A stretch of DNA of 23,475 nt from Bacteroidetes bacterium UBA6491. Its GTDB lineage: Bacteria; Bacteroidota; Bacteroidia; NS11-12g; UBA9320. The position numbers and the translations under genes are program-made. Below, piece by piece: positions 1 to 7,493 of the stretch. Within the stretch, counting starts at the first letter, position 1, and the number at the start of each line of letters is the position of its first letter. The stretch lies in the NCBI GenBank assembly GCA_002436505.1, contig DJML01000122.1, positions 1-23,475 on the forward strand, read 5' to 3'. The notes under the pieces were generated by a model, which saw nothing but the letters and a program-made list of their open reading frames with translations, did not search any database and was not told the DNA's origin.

Positions 1-302
1 CAACAGAATGGAACAGGCCTGTAATGGAAATGCTAACGGAAAATGTCTATGTAACAATTGACGCGGATGGATTCGACCCAAGCGTGATACCTTCAGTCGG
101 CACACCTGAACCAAACGGCCTTTACTGGCAGGAAGTTCTGGACCTCTTAAAGCCAATTTTCATGACCAGGAATGTTGTTGGATTTGACGTTGTGGAATGT
201 GCTCCAAAAAAAGGTGAAGTTCAGTCTCCGTACAATCTAGCCAAGTTAATTTATCGATTGATTGGATATAGGTGCTTAAATTCGCGGTATCCTTTAACGT
301 AA
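1..302 (+). CDS. Agmatinase/arginase (ureohydrolase) family protein, C-terminal part only
   Basis: The reading frame is open from the left edge (codons begin at base 3) and ends with TAA at 300-302, so only about the last 100 residues are present. Ureohydrolases hydrolyse a guanidino group, giving urea, with a binuclear manganese centre. The visible segment VTIDADGFDPSVIP carries the D-x-D-x-x-D-P metal-binding motif of the family, followed by GTPEPNGL and by VVGFDVVECAP, which corresponds to the conserved C-terminal strand ending in a glutamate. Agmatinase (SpeB-type, cytoplasmic, polyamine synthesis) is the likeliest member, but arginase or another guanidinohydrolase cannot be excluded without the N-terminal half. 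The next gene starts on the base after the stop, so the two are probably co-transcribed. Confidence 0.85.
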   Translation, partial: TEWNRPVMEMLTENVYVTIDADGFDPSVIPSVGTPEPNGLYWQEVLDLLKPIFMTRNVVGFDVVECAPKKGEVQSPYNLAKLIYRLIGYRCLNSRYPLT

Positions 303-1463
303 ATGGACATGAAAGCCTATCTGGACAACGCTGCAACAACACCTTTGGACCCTGAAGTGATCGATGCTATCACGGACTGCATGTCCAATATATATGGAAA
401 TCCTTCTGCTACCCATTCGGCAGGCAGAAACGCAAGGGGTGTTATCGAATCATCGAGAGTTTCTATATCTAAATTAATCAATGCCAAACCTAAAGAGATC
501 ATTTTCACTTCTGGAGGCACAGAGGGAGACAACATTGCTATTCGGTGTGCTGTAAAAGATCTTGGCGTCAAACACATAATTACTTCTCCTACAGAGCACA
601 AAGCAGTGTTAGAAACGGCAAAAGAACTTGCAAAGGAAGGACTTTGCGAGGTTCACCTGGTAGAAGTTGATGAACTTGGAAGACCCGAACTTACAAGCGT
701 TGCGGATCTTGCTGCTGCATATCCTGGCAGCCTAATAAGCCTGATGCACGCCAACAATGAAATAGGTACTAAAATTGATCTTGAGGTAATAGGAAACCTG
801 GCAAAAGAATTCGGTTGTTATTTCCATAGCGACACAGTTCAGACCCTGGGACATTATCCCATTGACACAAAAGCTATCAAAGCAGATTTTCTTACGTGCA
901 GTGCTCATAAATTAAACGGGCCCAAAGGGATAGGCTTTTTATATGTAAACGAAGGACTCAAAATATCCTCACTATTCACCGGTGGAGGGCAAGAAAGAAA
1001 TATCAGAGCAGGAACAGAGAATGTTTCTGGAATTGTTGGCCTTGCCAAATCAATGGAAATAGCCCAGGAGAATATGGCTGAGGAAGAGGAACGAATTCAG
1101 GATCTTAAGTCATACTTTATTGAACAAATTACTGAAACAATTCCGGAAATCGCTTTTAACGGGGATTTATCACCTTCCGGGAGCCTTTATACGGTTCTAA
1201 ATGTTTCAGTTCCTCCAACAGGATTCAACAATCTATTGCTGTTCAAACTTGACATGGAAGGTGTATACTGTTCTGGAGGCTCTGCCTGTAATTCAGGTGC
1301 TGCCAAAGGATCCCATGTTCTTGAAGCCATTGGTCATCCGTCAGATAGACAGGGAATCCGCTTTTCATTCGGACGATTTACTAAGAAAGATGATGTAGAT
1401 TTTGCGATAGATAAACTCGCTATGATACTAAAAGAGGATGGCGCTACATCAAGAGTTTATTGA
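303..1463 (+). CDS. Cysteine desulfurase (NifS/IscS-like, class V aminotransferase fold)
   Basis: A 386-residue PLP enzyme predicted to take sulfur from L-cysteine as an enzyme persulfide, for iron-sulfur clusters or thiolation. Seen: start YLDNAATTPLDP; cofactor-contact histidine in TEHKAV (about H99); HSDTVQ (D177); PLP lysine in SAHKLNGPKG (K203); and the persulfide cysteine in SGGSACNSGA (C329), followed by the C-terminal RFSFGRFT. The loop and length are those of group I (NifS/IscS) enzymes rather than SufS. The ATG directly abuts the stop of the preceding ureohydrolase gene; a second ATG two codons later (309) is an equally possible start. No scaffold or transport genes for an Isc or Suf system are adjacent, so its partner is unknown. 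Its last 20 bases overlap the 3' end of the convergent DUF2400 gene. Confidence 0.93.
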   Translation: MDMKAYLDNAATTPLDPEVIDAITDCMSNIYGNPSATHSAGRNARGVIESSRVSISKLINAKPKEIIFTSGGTEGDNIAIRCAVKDLGVKHIITSPTEHKAVLETAKELAKEGLCEVHLVEVDELGRPELTSVADLAAAYPGSLISLMHANNEIGTKIDLEVIGNLAKEFGCYFHSDTVQTLGHYPIDTKAIKADFLTCSAHKLNGPKGIGFLYVNEGLKISSLFTGGGQERNIRAGTENVSGIVGLAKSMEIAQENMAEEEERIQDLKSYFIEQITETIPEIAFNGDLSPSGSLYTVLNVSVPPTGFNNLLLFKLDMEGVYCSGGSACNSGAAKGSHVLEAIGHPSDRQGIRFSFGRFTKKDDVDFAIDKLAMILKEDGATSRVY

Positions 1464-2241
1464 TGCCCGCGCTAAAGAGCGCATAATCATATTTGACGGG
1501 ATCGTTTGCATCCAGTTTACGTAGGTTGATGGTCAGCTCCTCACAGGATCTCCAATCGTCCTGTTTACGTGACAATAATCCAAGTTGTCTGGCGACATTC
1601 CCGACGTGCACATCAAGCGGACAATATAATTCCGACGGTTCGATCTTCGTCCATATGCCAAGATCAACGCCTGTGTCATCCTTTCGAACCATCCATCTTA
1701 AGAACATATTGATACGTTTGCATGCAGAACCTCTTTCCGGCGATGCCACATGCTTATACGTTCTGCTAGGAGCCATTGGATCATCAAAAAATTGATCCCG
1801 AAAATCTGACAGATAACCGGCTAAACTCACACTAAAATCCGTTCTTTTTCTGGTAAATGCATTTTCGATGCTTCCCTCCTCCCGGTAAAATCGTTTCAAT
1901 CGATGTACAAAGTAGAGAAGATCAGTATCATTGAATGTGCGATGCACAAAACCCTCGAGTTGTTTAAGATCCGAGGGTTTATGGCCGATGATGAACTGAT
2001 ATGGAGAATTATCCATACGTTCCATCAGTTCTCTGCATTTCCTTATGATCGTGGTTCGATTTCCCCACGATAAGGTCGCCGCTAGAAATCCTGCTATTTC
2101 AATGTCATAATTGCTGCTGTAACAATGCGGTATTGAAACAGGGTCTTTCTCGATAAATTCCAGGCTATTGTATTCAGATACCAGCGTATCCATCCAGTTC
2201 TTAAAGGCCATGTTCTGGTTTTTGAAATGCGGATGTATCAT
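1444..2241 (-). CDS. TIGR02757 / DUF2400 family protein (helix-hairpin-helix-like)
   Basis: A 265-residue cytoplasmic protein of the TIGR02757 (DUF2400) family, a length normal for the family, which has no established function that I know of. Recognised from DPVSIPHCYSSNYDIEIAGF, the motif LSWGNRTTII, the central LYCPLDVHVGNVARQLGLL and the C-terminal DPVKYDYALFSAG. The last two resemble the helix-hairpin-helix and catalytic-loop region of DNA glycosylases of the HhH-GPD superfamily, so a role in DNA repair or nucleic-acid binding is a reasonable inference only. The start codon overlaps the stop of the PrsW gene by ATGA, so it is the third gene of the operon starting at 4057. Its 3' end overlaps the convergent cysteine desulfurase gene by 20 bases. 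Confidence 0.85.
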   Translation of the reverse strand: MIHPHFKNQNMAFKNWMDTLVSEYNSLEFIEKDPVSIPHCYSSNYDIEIAGFLAATLSWGNRTTIIRKCRELMERMDNSPYQFIIGHKPSDLKQLEGFVHRTFNDTDLLYFVHRLKRFYREEGSIENAFTRKRTDFSVSLAGYLSDFRDQFFDDPMAPSRTYKHVASPERGSACKRINMFLRWMVRKDDTGVDLGIWTKIEPSELYCPLDVHVGNVARQLGLLSRKQDDWRSCEELTINLRKLDANDPVKYDYALFSAGINKLLM

Positions 2242-2918
2242 TGAAACGGAGATCTTTTCTGATGGATGCGAATTGCGCTAATAGAAAGTGCTCCGGCAAC
2301 AACAAGCGATAGAACTGCTCCTGGTATTTTTAAATAAGGTATGTTCGACTGCATCAAAGAAAGATCATAAAGCCCATGAAATATTGTCGCTCCCAATAAA
2401 CCTAAAATCAAAAATAAAGTACGATGTGCCGATCTGAATTTCGCCAATCCCACAAAATACCCCATAATAATTCCGAAAGTGGCATGAGCGGGAACCGCAA
2501 AAATGGCTCTCATGATCGCTACATGAAATCCTCCTTCAATGACATACATTACATTTTCGACAGTTGCAAATCCCATAGAGACCATCACTGCGTAAGTTAT
2601 GCCATCAAAAGGCTCGTTAAAAGCTTTTCGTCTGTAAAGGAAATATCTGAGAAGAAAAAATTTAGACAATTCTTCACTAAAACCTACCACTACAAATGCA
2701 AAAAATGCAGTTTCCTTGAATATCGGTGAGGTAGCAAACCCCAGAGAACCCCAGTGTGCTTCAAGAAGAATGGCAGGTAGAACGCTGACCATTCCTAAAA
2801 AAAATGCCCAGAACAGTAACTTACGTGGCTCACGTTCGAATTTATCCTGCCAGTAAATATAGATGGCGATTGCCATGCCCGGAGAAACTGCCAGCGCAAG
2901 AAGAACGTAGATCGACAT
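2238..2918 (-). CDS. PrsW-family intramembrane metalloprotease
   Basis: A 226-residue polytopic membrane protein, roughly seven hydrophobic segments, of the PrsW/CPBP-like clan of membrane metalloproteases. Visible family motifs: GFSEELSKF (glutamates at 82-83), FATVEN (E121, N122), AVPAHATFG (H145) and FHGLYD (H181), which together would form the membrane-embedded metal site. In Bacillus, PrsW makes the first cut in anti-sigma factor RsiW; here no anti-sigma gene is adjacent and the substrate is unknown. The start overlaps the stop of the trans-sulfuration gene by one base (TGATG) and the stop overlaps the next start by four (ATGA), so all three genes are translationally coupled. Family assignment is firm; the function beyond 'membrane protease' is inference. 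Confidence 0.88.
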   Translation of the reverse strand: MSIYVLLALAVSPGMAIAIYIYWQDKFEREPRKLLFWAFFLGMVSVLPAILLEAHWGSLGFATSPIFKETAFFAFVVVGFSEELSKFFLLRYFLYRRKAFNEPFDGITYAVMVSMGFATVENVMYVIEGGFHVAIMRAIFAVPAHATFGIIMGYFVGLAKFRSAHRTLFLILGLLGATIFHGLYDLSLMQSNIPYLKIPGAVLSLVVAGALSISAIRIHQKRSPFQ

Positions 2919-4057
2919 CAGCCTATCGCCTGGTTCAGATCAAAAATAATGTCGTCAATATCTTCCAGTCCAACACTTAGTCGTATCAATGAATCTGACA
3001 GACCGATCTTCATCCTTTCTTCACGTGGGATCGCTGCATGGGTCATAGTTGCCGGGTGACCTACAAGCGATTCAACACCGCCCAATGATTCAGCAAGTGC
3101 AAATACTTTTGTTCTGGAGATAACATTGTGCGCAGCTTGCTGTGTATCAGATCTCAGATTAAATGAAATCATTCCTCCAAAATTTCTCATTTGCATTTTT
3201 GCCACCTGATGATTCGGATGATCCTCAAAACCAGGCCAGTATACCTTGTCTACTTTCTTATGATCCCTTAAATAGTAGGCTACCTGTGCTGCATTGCTGC
3301 AGTGACGATCCATTCGAACATGAAGCGTTTTAATGCCTCGCAGGGCAAGGAAACTATCCATTGGACCAGGTACTGCTCCACATGAATTTTGAATAAAGGC
3401 CAGCCTCTCATTTAGCTCAGTATTTTTAGTCACCAGCGCACCCATTACAACATCTGAGTGTCCGCTTATAAACTTTGTGACCGAGTGCATGACAATATCC
3501 GCGCCCAGATCCAGCGGATTTTGAAGATAAGGTGAAGCAAAAGTATTATCCACTGCAAGTAGCATATCCGTGCCTTTCGTAAATGCCGACAAACCTTCAA
3601 TGTCAATGATCTTCATCATAGGGTTTGTTGGTGTCTCAACCCAGATCAAGCGTGTTTTATCGTTTATTTTAGCTTTAACGTTACTGATGTCGGCCATATC
3701 AACAAAGTGAAAAATGACCCCTAACGGTTCAAATATTTTAGTAAATATCCTGTAAGACCCTCCATAAAGATCATCGGTACAGATCACTTCATCACCAGAA
3801 TTCAAGAGTTTAATGACTGCGTCAATAGCTCCCAATCCACTGCTGAAGCACAACCCATATTTCCCATTTTCAAGAGATGCTAATGAGGCTTCCAGTTGTG
3901 ATCGCGTAGGATTCCCTGTTCTCGAATATTCAAAACCTTTGTGATCCCCCGGTCTTGACTGTACATAGGTTGACGTTTGATAAATAGGTGTCATTATAGC
4001 TCCTGTTGCGGGATCGGGGAATACACCTGCGTGCAATGCTTTAGTTCCAAATTTCAT
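2918..4057 (-). CDS. Cystathionine gamma-synthase/gamma-lyase type PLP enzyme
   Basis: A 379-residue Cys/Met-metabolism PLP-dependent enzyme (fold type I). Visible: N-terminal TKALHAGVFPDPATGA, the substrate and PLP-phosphate region YSRTGNPTR, SSGLGAIDAV, ETPTNPMMKI, DNTFASPY, and the Schiff-base lysine in HSVTKFISGHSD (K195), with C-terminal ESLVGHPATMTH. The residues separating cystathionine gamma-synthase (methionine synthesis), gamma-lyase and homocysteine/methionine lyases cannot be resolved by eye; gamma-synthase or lyase is the best call, in line with length and the ALGG-like LAESLGGVESL segment. It is the first gene of a three-gene operon with PrsW and DUF2400. The promoter (4062-4091) lies immediately before the ATG. 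Confidence 0.9.
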   Translation of the reverse strand: MKFGTKALHAGVFPDPATGAIMTPIYQTSTYVQSRPGDHKGFEYSRTGNPTRSQLEASLASLENGKYGLCFSSGLGAIDAVIKLLNSGDEVICTDDLYGGSYRIFTKIFEPLGVIFHFVDMADISNVKAKINDKTRLIWVETPTNPMMKIIDIEGLSAFTKGTDMLLAVDNTFASPYLQNPLDLGADIVMHSVTKFISGHSDVVMGALVTKNTELNERLAFIQNSCGAVPGPMDSFLALRGIKTLHVRMDRHCSNAAQVAYYLRDHKKVDKVYWPGFEDHPNHQVAKMQMRNFGGMISFNLRSDTQQAAHNVISRTKVFALAESLGGVESLVGHPATMTHAAIPREERMKIGLSDSLIRLSVGLEDIDDIIFDLNQAIG

Positions 4058-4061
4058 GACG

Positions 4062-4091
4062 CAAAAGTAGCATGATTAATAGAATTAACAG
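4062..4091 (-). promoter_or_regulatory. Bacteroidota-type promoter of the trans-sulfuration/PrsW/DUF2400 operon
   Basis: On the minus strand TACTTTTG (4062-4069) fits the -7 consensus TAnnTTTG perfectly. CTG at 4089-4091, one mismatch from the -33 TTG, is 19 bases upstream. Only four bases separate the -7 box from the ATG (4057), so transcription should begin at or very near the start codon: a leaderless or nearly leaderless message. Confidence 0.65.
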
Positions 4092-4102
4092 AATGTATTC
4101 TG
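4089..4102. repeat. Inverted repeat CAGAAT-GT-ATTCTG over the -33 region
   Basis: CAGAAT and ATTCTG form perfect 6-base arms with a 2-base spacer. The repeat covers the -33 position of the promoter at 4062-4091, where an operator for a dimeric regulator could sit. The regulator is unknown; it may respond to sulfur or methionine supply, but that is a guess from the operon's first gene. Confidence 0.4.
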
Positions 4103-4106
4103 CTTT

Positions 4107-4125
4107 CAAAATACGGCTATGAGCC
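4107..4125 (-). terminator. Weak hairpin after the DUF5686 gene
   Basis: On the minus strand GGCT-CAT-AGCC is followed by GTATTTT, about 50 bases after the DUF5686 stop. The stem is only four base pairs and the T-run is short, so this is a marginal terminator candidate. Confidence 0.25.
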
Positions 4126-4175
4126 TTCTTAAAACATACCCTTTTCAAAAGACATATCCATTGAACCTGATCTGC

Positions 4176-6692
4176 TCAGTAGGACCACGAACCATTGTAT
4201 GGATTGTAGAAATCTATACCGAATTTAAAAGATCCGGAGAGGTCTGAATGATTGCTATCCGCGGCGACATAAAATCCAGACACTTTAAAGAGCTGACGGC
4301 CGATCCTGAACTTTTTAGCTATTCCGGCATATGCTTCAGCGTGTCTGAAATTGCCGTCTTGTGTCAAAAGGATTCCGCCCCCTCCTACCGCCGTGAGGCC
4401 CAAACGATTTATCAGCGGAATTTTGTTCATTAACACCCCATTGAACTGATGTACGTACTGCCCCTGAAAATAGGCTCTGGTAGTAGATATACTAGGTCCA
4501 AGCAATTGAAATGAACGCAATGGATCTGAGAAAAAGAATTCATCTGAACCACGAAAGAATTTTCTATTGGTCAATCGCACTGCTTCCTGGTTAAAAAAGC
4601 GTCCTGTATGAATGGAGATCTTTGAGGACCCCAGGTTTCTTAATTTGATGTCCTGTCGATAAGTGATTTCAAGTTTGTCATAGTTGACCGTACTGTTAAA
4701 AATAATTGGTAAACCCTTTGTGTAGTGGAACCCAAGCTCAGGGTAAGCCTTGCCTATGACCTCCTTTTTATAGGGCTTCATTATATATTCCTGACCGATG
4801 AAGTAGGCAATATTCACATCTACCACCACATCTGTATAATCCGGAAATTCCTGTGGTTTGTTCAGGCTTCTGAACACCTCATCTGACCATTTGGCAAGTG
4901 TCAGGCCTTCTATGGAACTGTAATCTGCACGTTCGGCCAGGACCTCACAGAATAAACCGTTGACAATTTCCATTTTCCCACCTACCCTATAAGCGATCTT
5001 TTCGATGTAATTGCTTCGGCTGAAAGTTGCAAGTATTGATTCATAATTGTTCACAAAATTATAATCGTTGGTATATCCTCCTCTCACTGAAGCAAACCGT
5101 TTAGGTAAGAACGTATAGATCAAATCAATATTCCCTCTGAGATCTTTGTTTAAGATGCCGAAATTAATATCCTGAATAGATTGCAACCTGTACGCCTTTT
5201 TCCATTCTTTTTCTGCACGTAAACCCAGGCTGTGGCGATATCCTCCCACCGCAAATGGCTGAGGTTGCGCCAGAAGAGGGTCGAAGTAAAAATCAGTACC
5301 TTTCAGACTATTTCTATGTACGATTCCATTCACAGTGTAGTCCCAGAAACTCAAATGATTATAAATTGAGTCCTGGTCGACAATGAATTGAGGCGATTGT
5401 TTAAACTTGATTACACTGTCCCTTTCATGAATAAAATCTCTCTCAATGATCTTCAATTTGATCGGCCTGTTGACCTCCCAAAATGTACTGTCCTTTTCCA
5501 GCGCATCATCAAGATAGTAGATCTCCGCCCCTTTCATTAATTCTTTAGGATAGCGCTCTTCCGGGGTATACCTGCTATACTTTACAAGCGTATTGCCAAT
5601 ATTTATATGTCTCGCATCCTTCTTGGCATTGTAAAAAAACTCCTGTCGGTCAAGTACCCTTACGCTATCGTTAAGTTTCTGATAAGACAGAATGATATTG
5701 AAATATTTAAAGAATCGCAAAGACAGCTTATTTAACTCAAAATCAATTGCTTTGATCGCATAGCTTTCATCTTCAATATATATCCACCCTTCAAACAGAT
5801 TTCCCGTCTTATTCCTGGGAATAACTTTAATTTTATTGACCATGATGTCATTTTCGACAAATGACTCAACAAACCTGAACTTATATGAAAAGAATGTGGT
5901 CGAAGATATCGGGGATACATAAGGTCGGTCACTGAGGGTATTCAAATCCACCAGATCGTTGTAAAAGTTGAACTGGACCTCGTTCATATCCGTTCCAAAA
6001 ATGTAAGGATTTTTAACCAAAACATCTTTCCAGTTAACATCATTATAGCTTGACACCCCTGTTGAAACTCCGATCGTGTAACTAACCTCATTTTCTTGAT
6101 ATAGATCACGCTGTGCTTTCTTTATCTCTCTGATCCTGTCCGGTGACTCAAAATATAATCGGGAATAAGATTCTAAGAAGTTGACTCTGTCCAGAACATG
6201 TTCTGATTCAAGAATGCTGTCTTCCTGCTTTAAATCTTCGACTTCCAGAGATGCTTTAATGTAAACATCACACCCGTAAACAGGCATTTGATTGTTGTTC
6301 TTGTCCCTGTTTCTAATGGCTTTCCGGATGATGTCATATGCCGGATCTTCCCTGTCGCTGCGCACCACCGCTTCATCAAGTTCTGTTGCTTTCGGCACAA
6401 GTTCAATGTATATGTGAAGATCTCTCCCATTCACATGAACCTCACGTACCATTTTTTGATACCCGACATGTTCTATACTCAGGACATGTTTTCCATTTTC
6501 AAGCTGCATAAAAAACTGTCCCTTTTCATTAGAAACGACCCCATATGTAGAATTCTCAATGTATATACTGGCAAAAGAGACCGGACCATTCTGATCTGAT
6601 ATGGTTCCGCTCAGGAGAAAGCCGTTACTTTTGAACGTAATAAAAAGAAGTGTTGTAAGAATTATAAAGCGCATGATCCTTCTGAGACTCAT
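4176..6692 (-). CDS. DUF5686 outer-membrane protein with carboxypeptidase-regulatory-like domain
   Basis: An 838-residue protein. N-terminus: MSLRRIMRFIILTTLLFI, a Sec signal (the ATG at 6674 is also possible). The upstream codon at 6731 is TTG and precedes the signal peptide by an unlikely extension, so 6692 was chosen. Residues about 25-105 form a CarboxypepD_reg-like beta-sandwich (SGTISDQNGPVSFASIYIEN, then GYQKMVREV). The rest matches the DUF5686 layout: a periplasmic mixed region, then a probable beta-barrel, with a FFRGSDEFF stretch near residue 714 resembling the RG motif of Omp85-like barrels. The family is common in Bacteroidota and its function is not established to my knowledge; outer-membrane location is inference. 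It follows the LolD-like gene after 52 bases and may share its transcript. Confidence 0.82.
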   Translation of the reverse strand: MSLRRIMRFIILTTLLFITFKSNGFLLSGTISDQNGPVSFASIYIENSTYGVVSNEKGQFFMQLENGKHVLSIEHVGYQKMVREVHVNGRDLHIYIELVPKATELDEAVVRSDREDPAYDIIRKAIRNRDKNNNQMPVYGCDVYIKASLEVEDLKQEDSILESEHVLDRVNFLESYSRLYFESPDRIREIKKAQRDLYQENEVSYTIGVSTGVSSYNDVNWKDVLVKNPYIFGTDMNEVQFNFYNDLVDLNTLSDRPYVSPISSTTFFSYKFRFVESFVENDIMVNKIKVIPRNKTGNLFEGWIYIEDESYAIKAIDFELNKLSLRFFKYFNIILSYQKLNDSVRVLDRQEFFYNAKKDARHINIGNTLVKYSRYTPEERYPKELMKGAEIYYLDDALEKDSTFWEVNRPIKLKIIERDFIHERDSVIKFKQSPQFIVDQDSIYNHLSFWDYTVNGIVHRNSLKGTDFYFDPLLAQPQPFAVGGYRHSLGLRAEKEWKKAYRLQSIQDINFGILNKDLRGNIDLIYTFLPKRFASVRGGYTNDYNFVNNYESILATFSRSNYIEKIAYRVGGKMEIVNGLFCEVLAERADYSSIEGLTLAKWSDEVFRSLNKPQEFPDYTDVVVDVNIAYFIGQEYIMKPYKKEVIGKAYPELGFHYTKGLPIIFNSTVNYDKLEITYRQDIKLRNLGSSKISIHTGRFFNQEAVRLTNRKFFRGSDEFFFSDPLRSFQLLGPSISTTRAYFQGQYVHQFNGVLMNKIPLINRLGLTAVGGGGILLTQDGNFRHAEAYAGIAKKFRIGRQLFKVSGFYVAADSNHSDLSGSFKFGIDFYNPYNGSWSY

Positions 6693-6744
6693 ACGGTCAA
6701 CAAGCTTTTTTGTTTCACAGTAAATTGTCAAAACAAAGAGATCA

Positions 6745-7410
6745 TTACGCCGAGGATGTCAGTAAAAGTTCACCATCTCTCATATGAATGGTTCTGTCCG
6801 CTCTTGAGGCAAGCGTTTCATTGTGCGTCACGATTACAAAGGTCTGTCCGAATTCGTCACGCAGTGAAAAGAACATTTCATGAAGTTCTTCGGCATTGTC
6901 AGAATCCAGGTTCCCTGACGGTTCATCAGCAAATATGACCTTCGGATTATTCATTAATGCCCTGGCAACAGCTACTCGCTGTTGTTCGCCACCTGACAAT
7001 TCAGTAGGTTTATGCTTTAAACGGTGATTTAATCCCAGATAATCCAGCAATTCCTCCGCACGGGTCACTGCAGCTTTTTTACTTAAACCCATGATAAAAC
7101 CAGGAATGCAGACGTTCTCAATAGCGGTAAACTCCGGAAGCAGGTGATGAAACTGAAAGACGAAACCCATCTGTCTATTCCGAAGTGCTGACAACTGTCG
7201 GGCTGAGAGAGAAGATACCTTAACATCATCAAAGTAGATCTCCCCTTTGTCTGCCGTCTCCAGTGTTCCAAGAATTTGAAGCAAAGTTGATTTGCCGGCT
7301 CCTGAGGCTCCGACGACAGAAACTATCTCTGATTGCCTGATCTCAAGTGAGATGCCTTTTAAAACCTCTACCTCACCATAACTTTTATGTATATCCTCTG
7401 CCCTGATCAT
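6745..7410 (-). CDS. lolD: LolD-like ABC transporter ATP-binding protein
   Basis: A 221-residue ABC ATPase. Walker A GASGAGKS (34-41), Q-loop FVFQFHHLLPEFTAIENV, signature LSGGEQQR (138-145), Walker B VIFADEPSGNLD and the H-loop THNE (H196) are all intact. The FHHLLPEFTAIENV stretch is close to the LolD subfamily, whose ATPases power release of lipoproteins from the inner membrane (LolCDE); the related MacB/FtsE classes share much of this sequence, so LolD is a likely but not certain name. No LolC/E permease is adjacent; it is assumed to be elsewhere. The ATG at 7410 is the natural start (MIRAEDIHKSYGEVEVL). It is 83 bases after the M1 peptidase gene, with no clear promoter seen between, and is followed by the DUF5686 outer-membrane protein gene. 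Confidence 0.85.
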   Translation of the reverse strand: MIRAEDIHKSYGEVEVLKGISLEIRQSEIVSVVGASGAGKSTLLQILGTLETADKGEIYFDDVKVSSLSARQLSALRNRQMGFVFQFHHLLPEFTAIENVCIPGFIMGLSKKAAVTRAEELLDYLGLNHRLKHKPTELSGGEQQRVAVARALMNNPKVIFADEPSGNLDSDNAEELHEMFFSLRDEFGQTFVIVTHNETLASRADRTIHMRDGELLLTSSA

Positions 7411-7493
7411 GCATTTCGATTTTCGTCTACATGCAATTTCTGCAATTTTCCTGACTTTTCATCTAAAAGGAAATGCATCCTTCAGCATAATCG

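Noticed and set aside
6693..6731. TTG-initiated extension of the DUF5686 gene
   Set aside because: It puts 13 polar residues before a good signal peptide that starts at ATG 6692 (or 6674).
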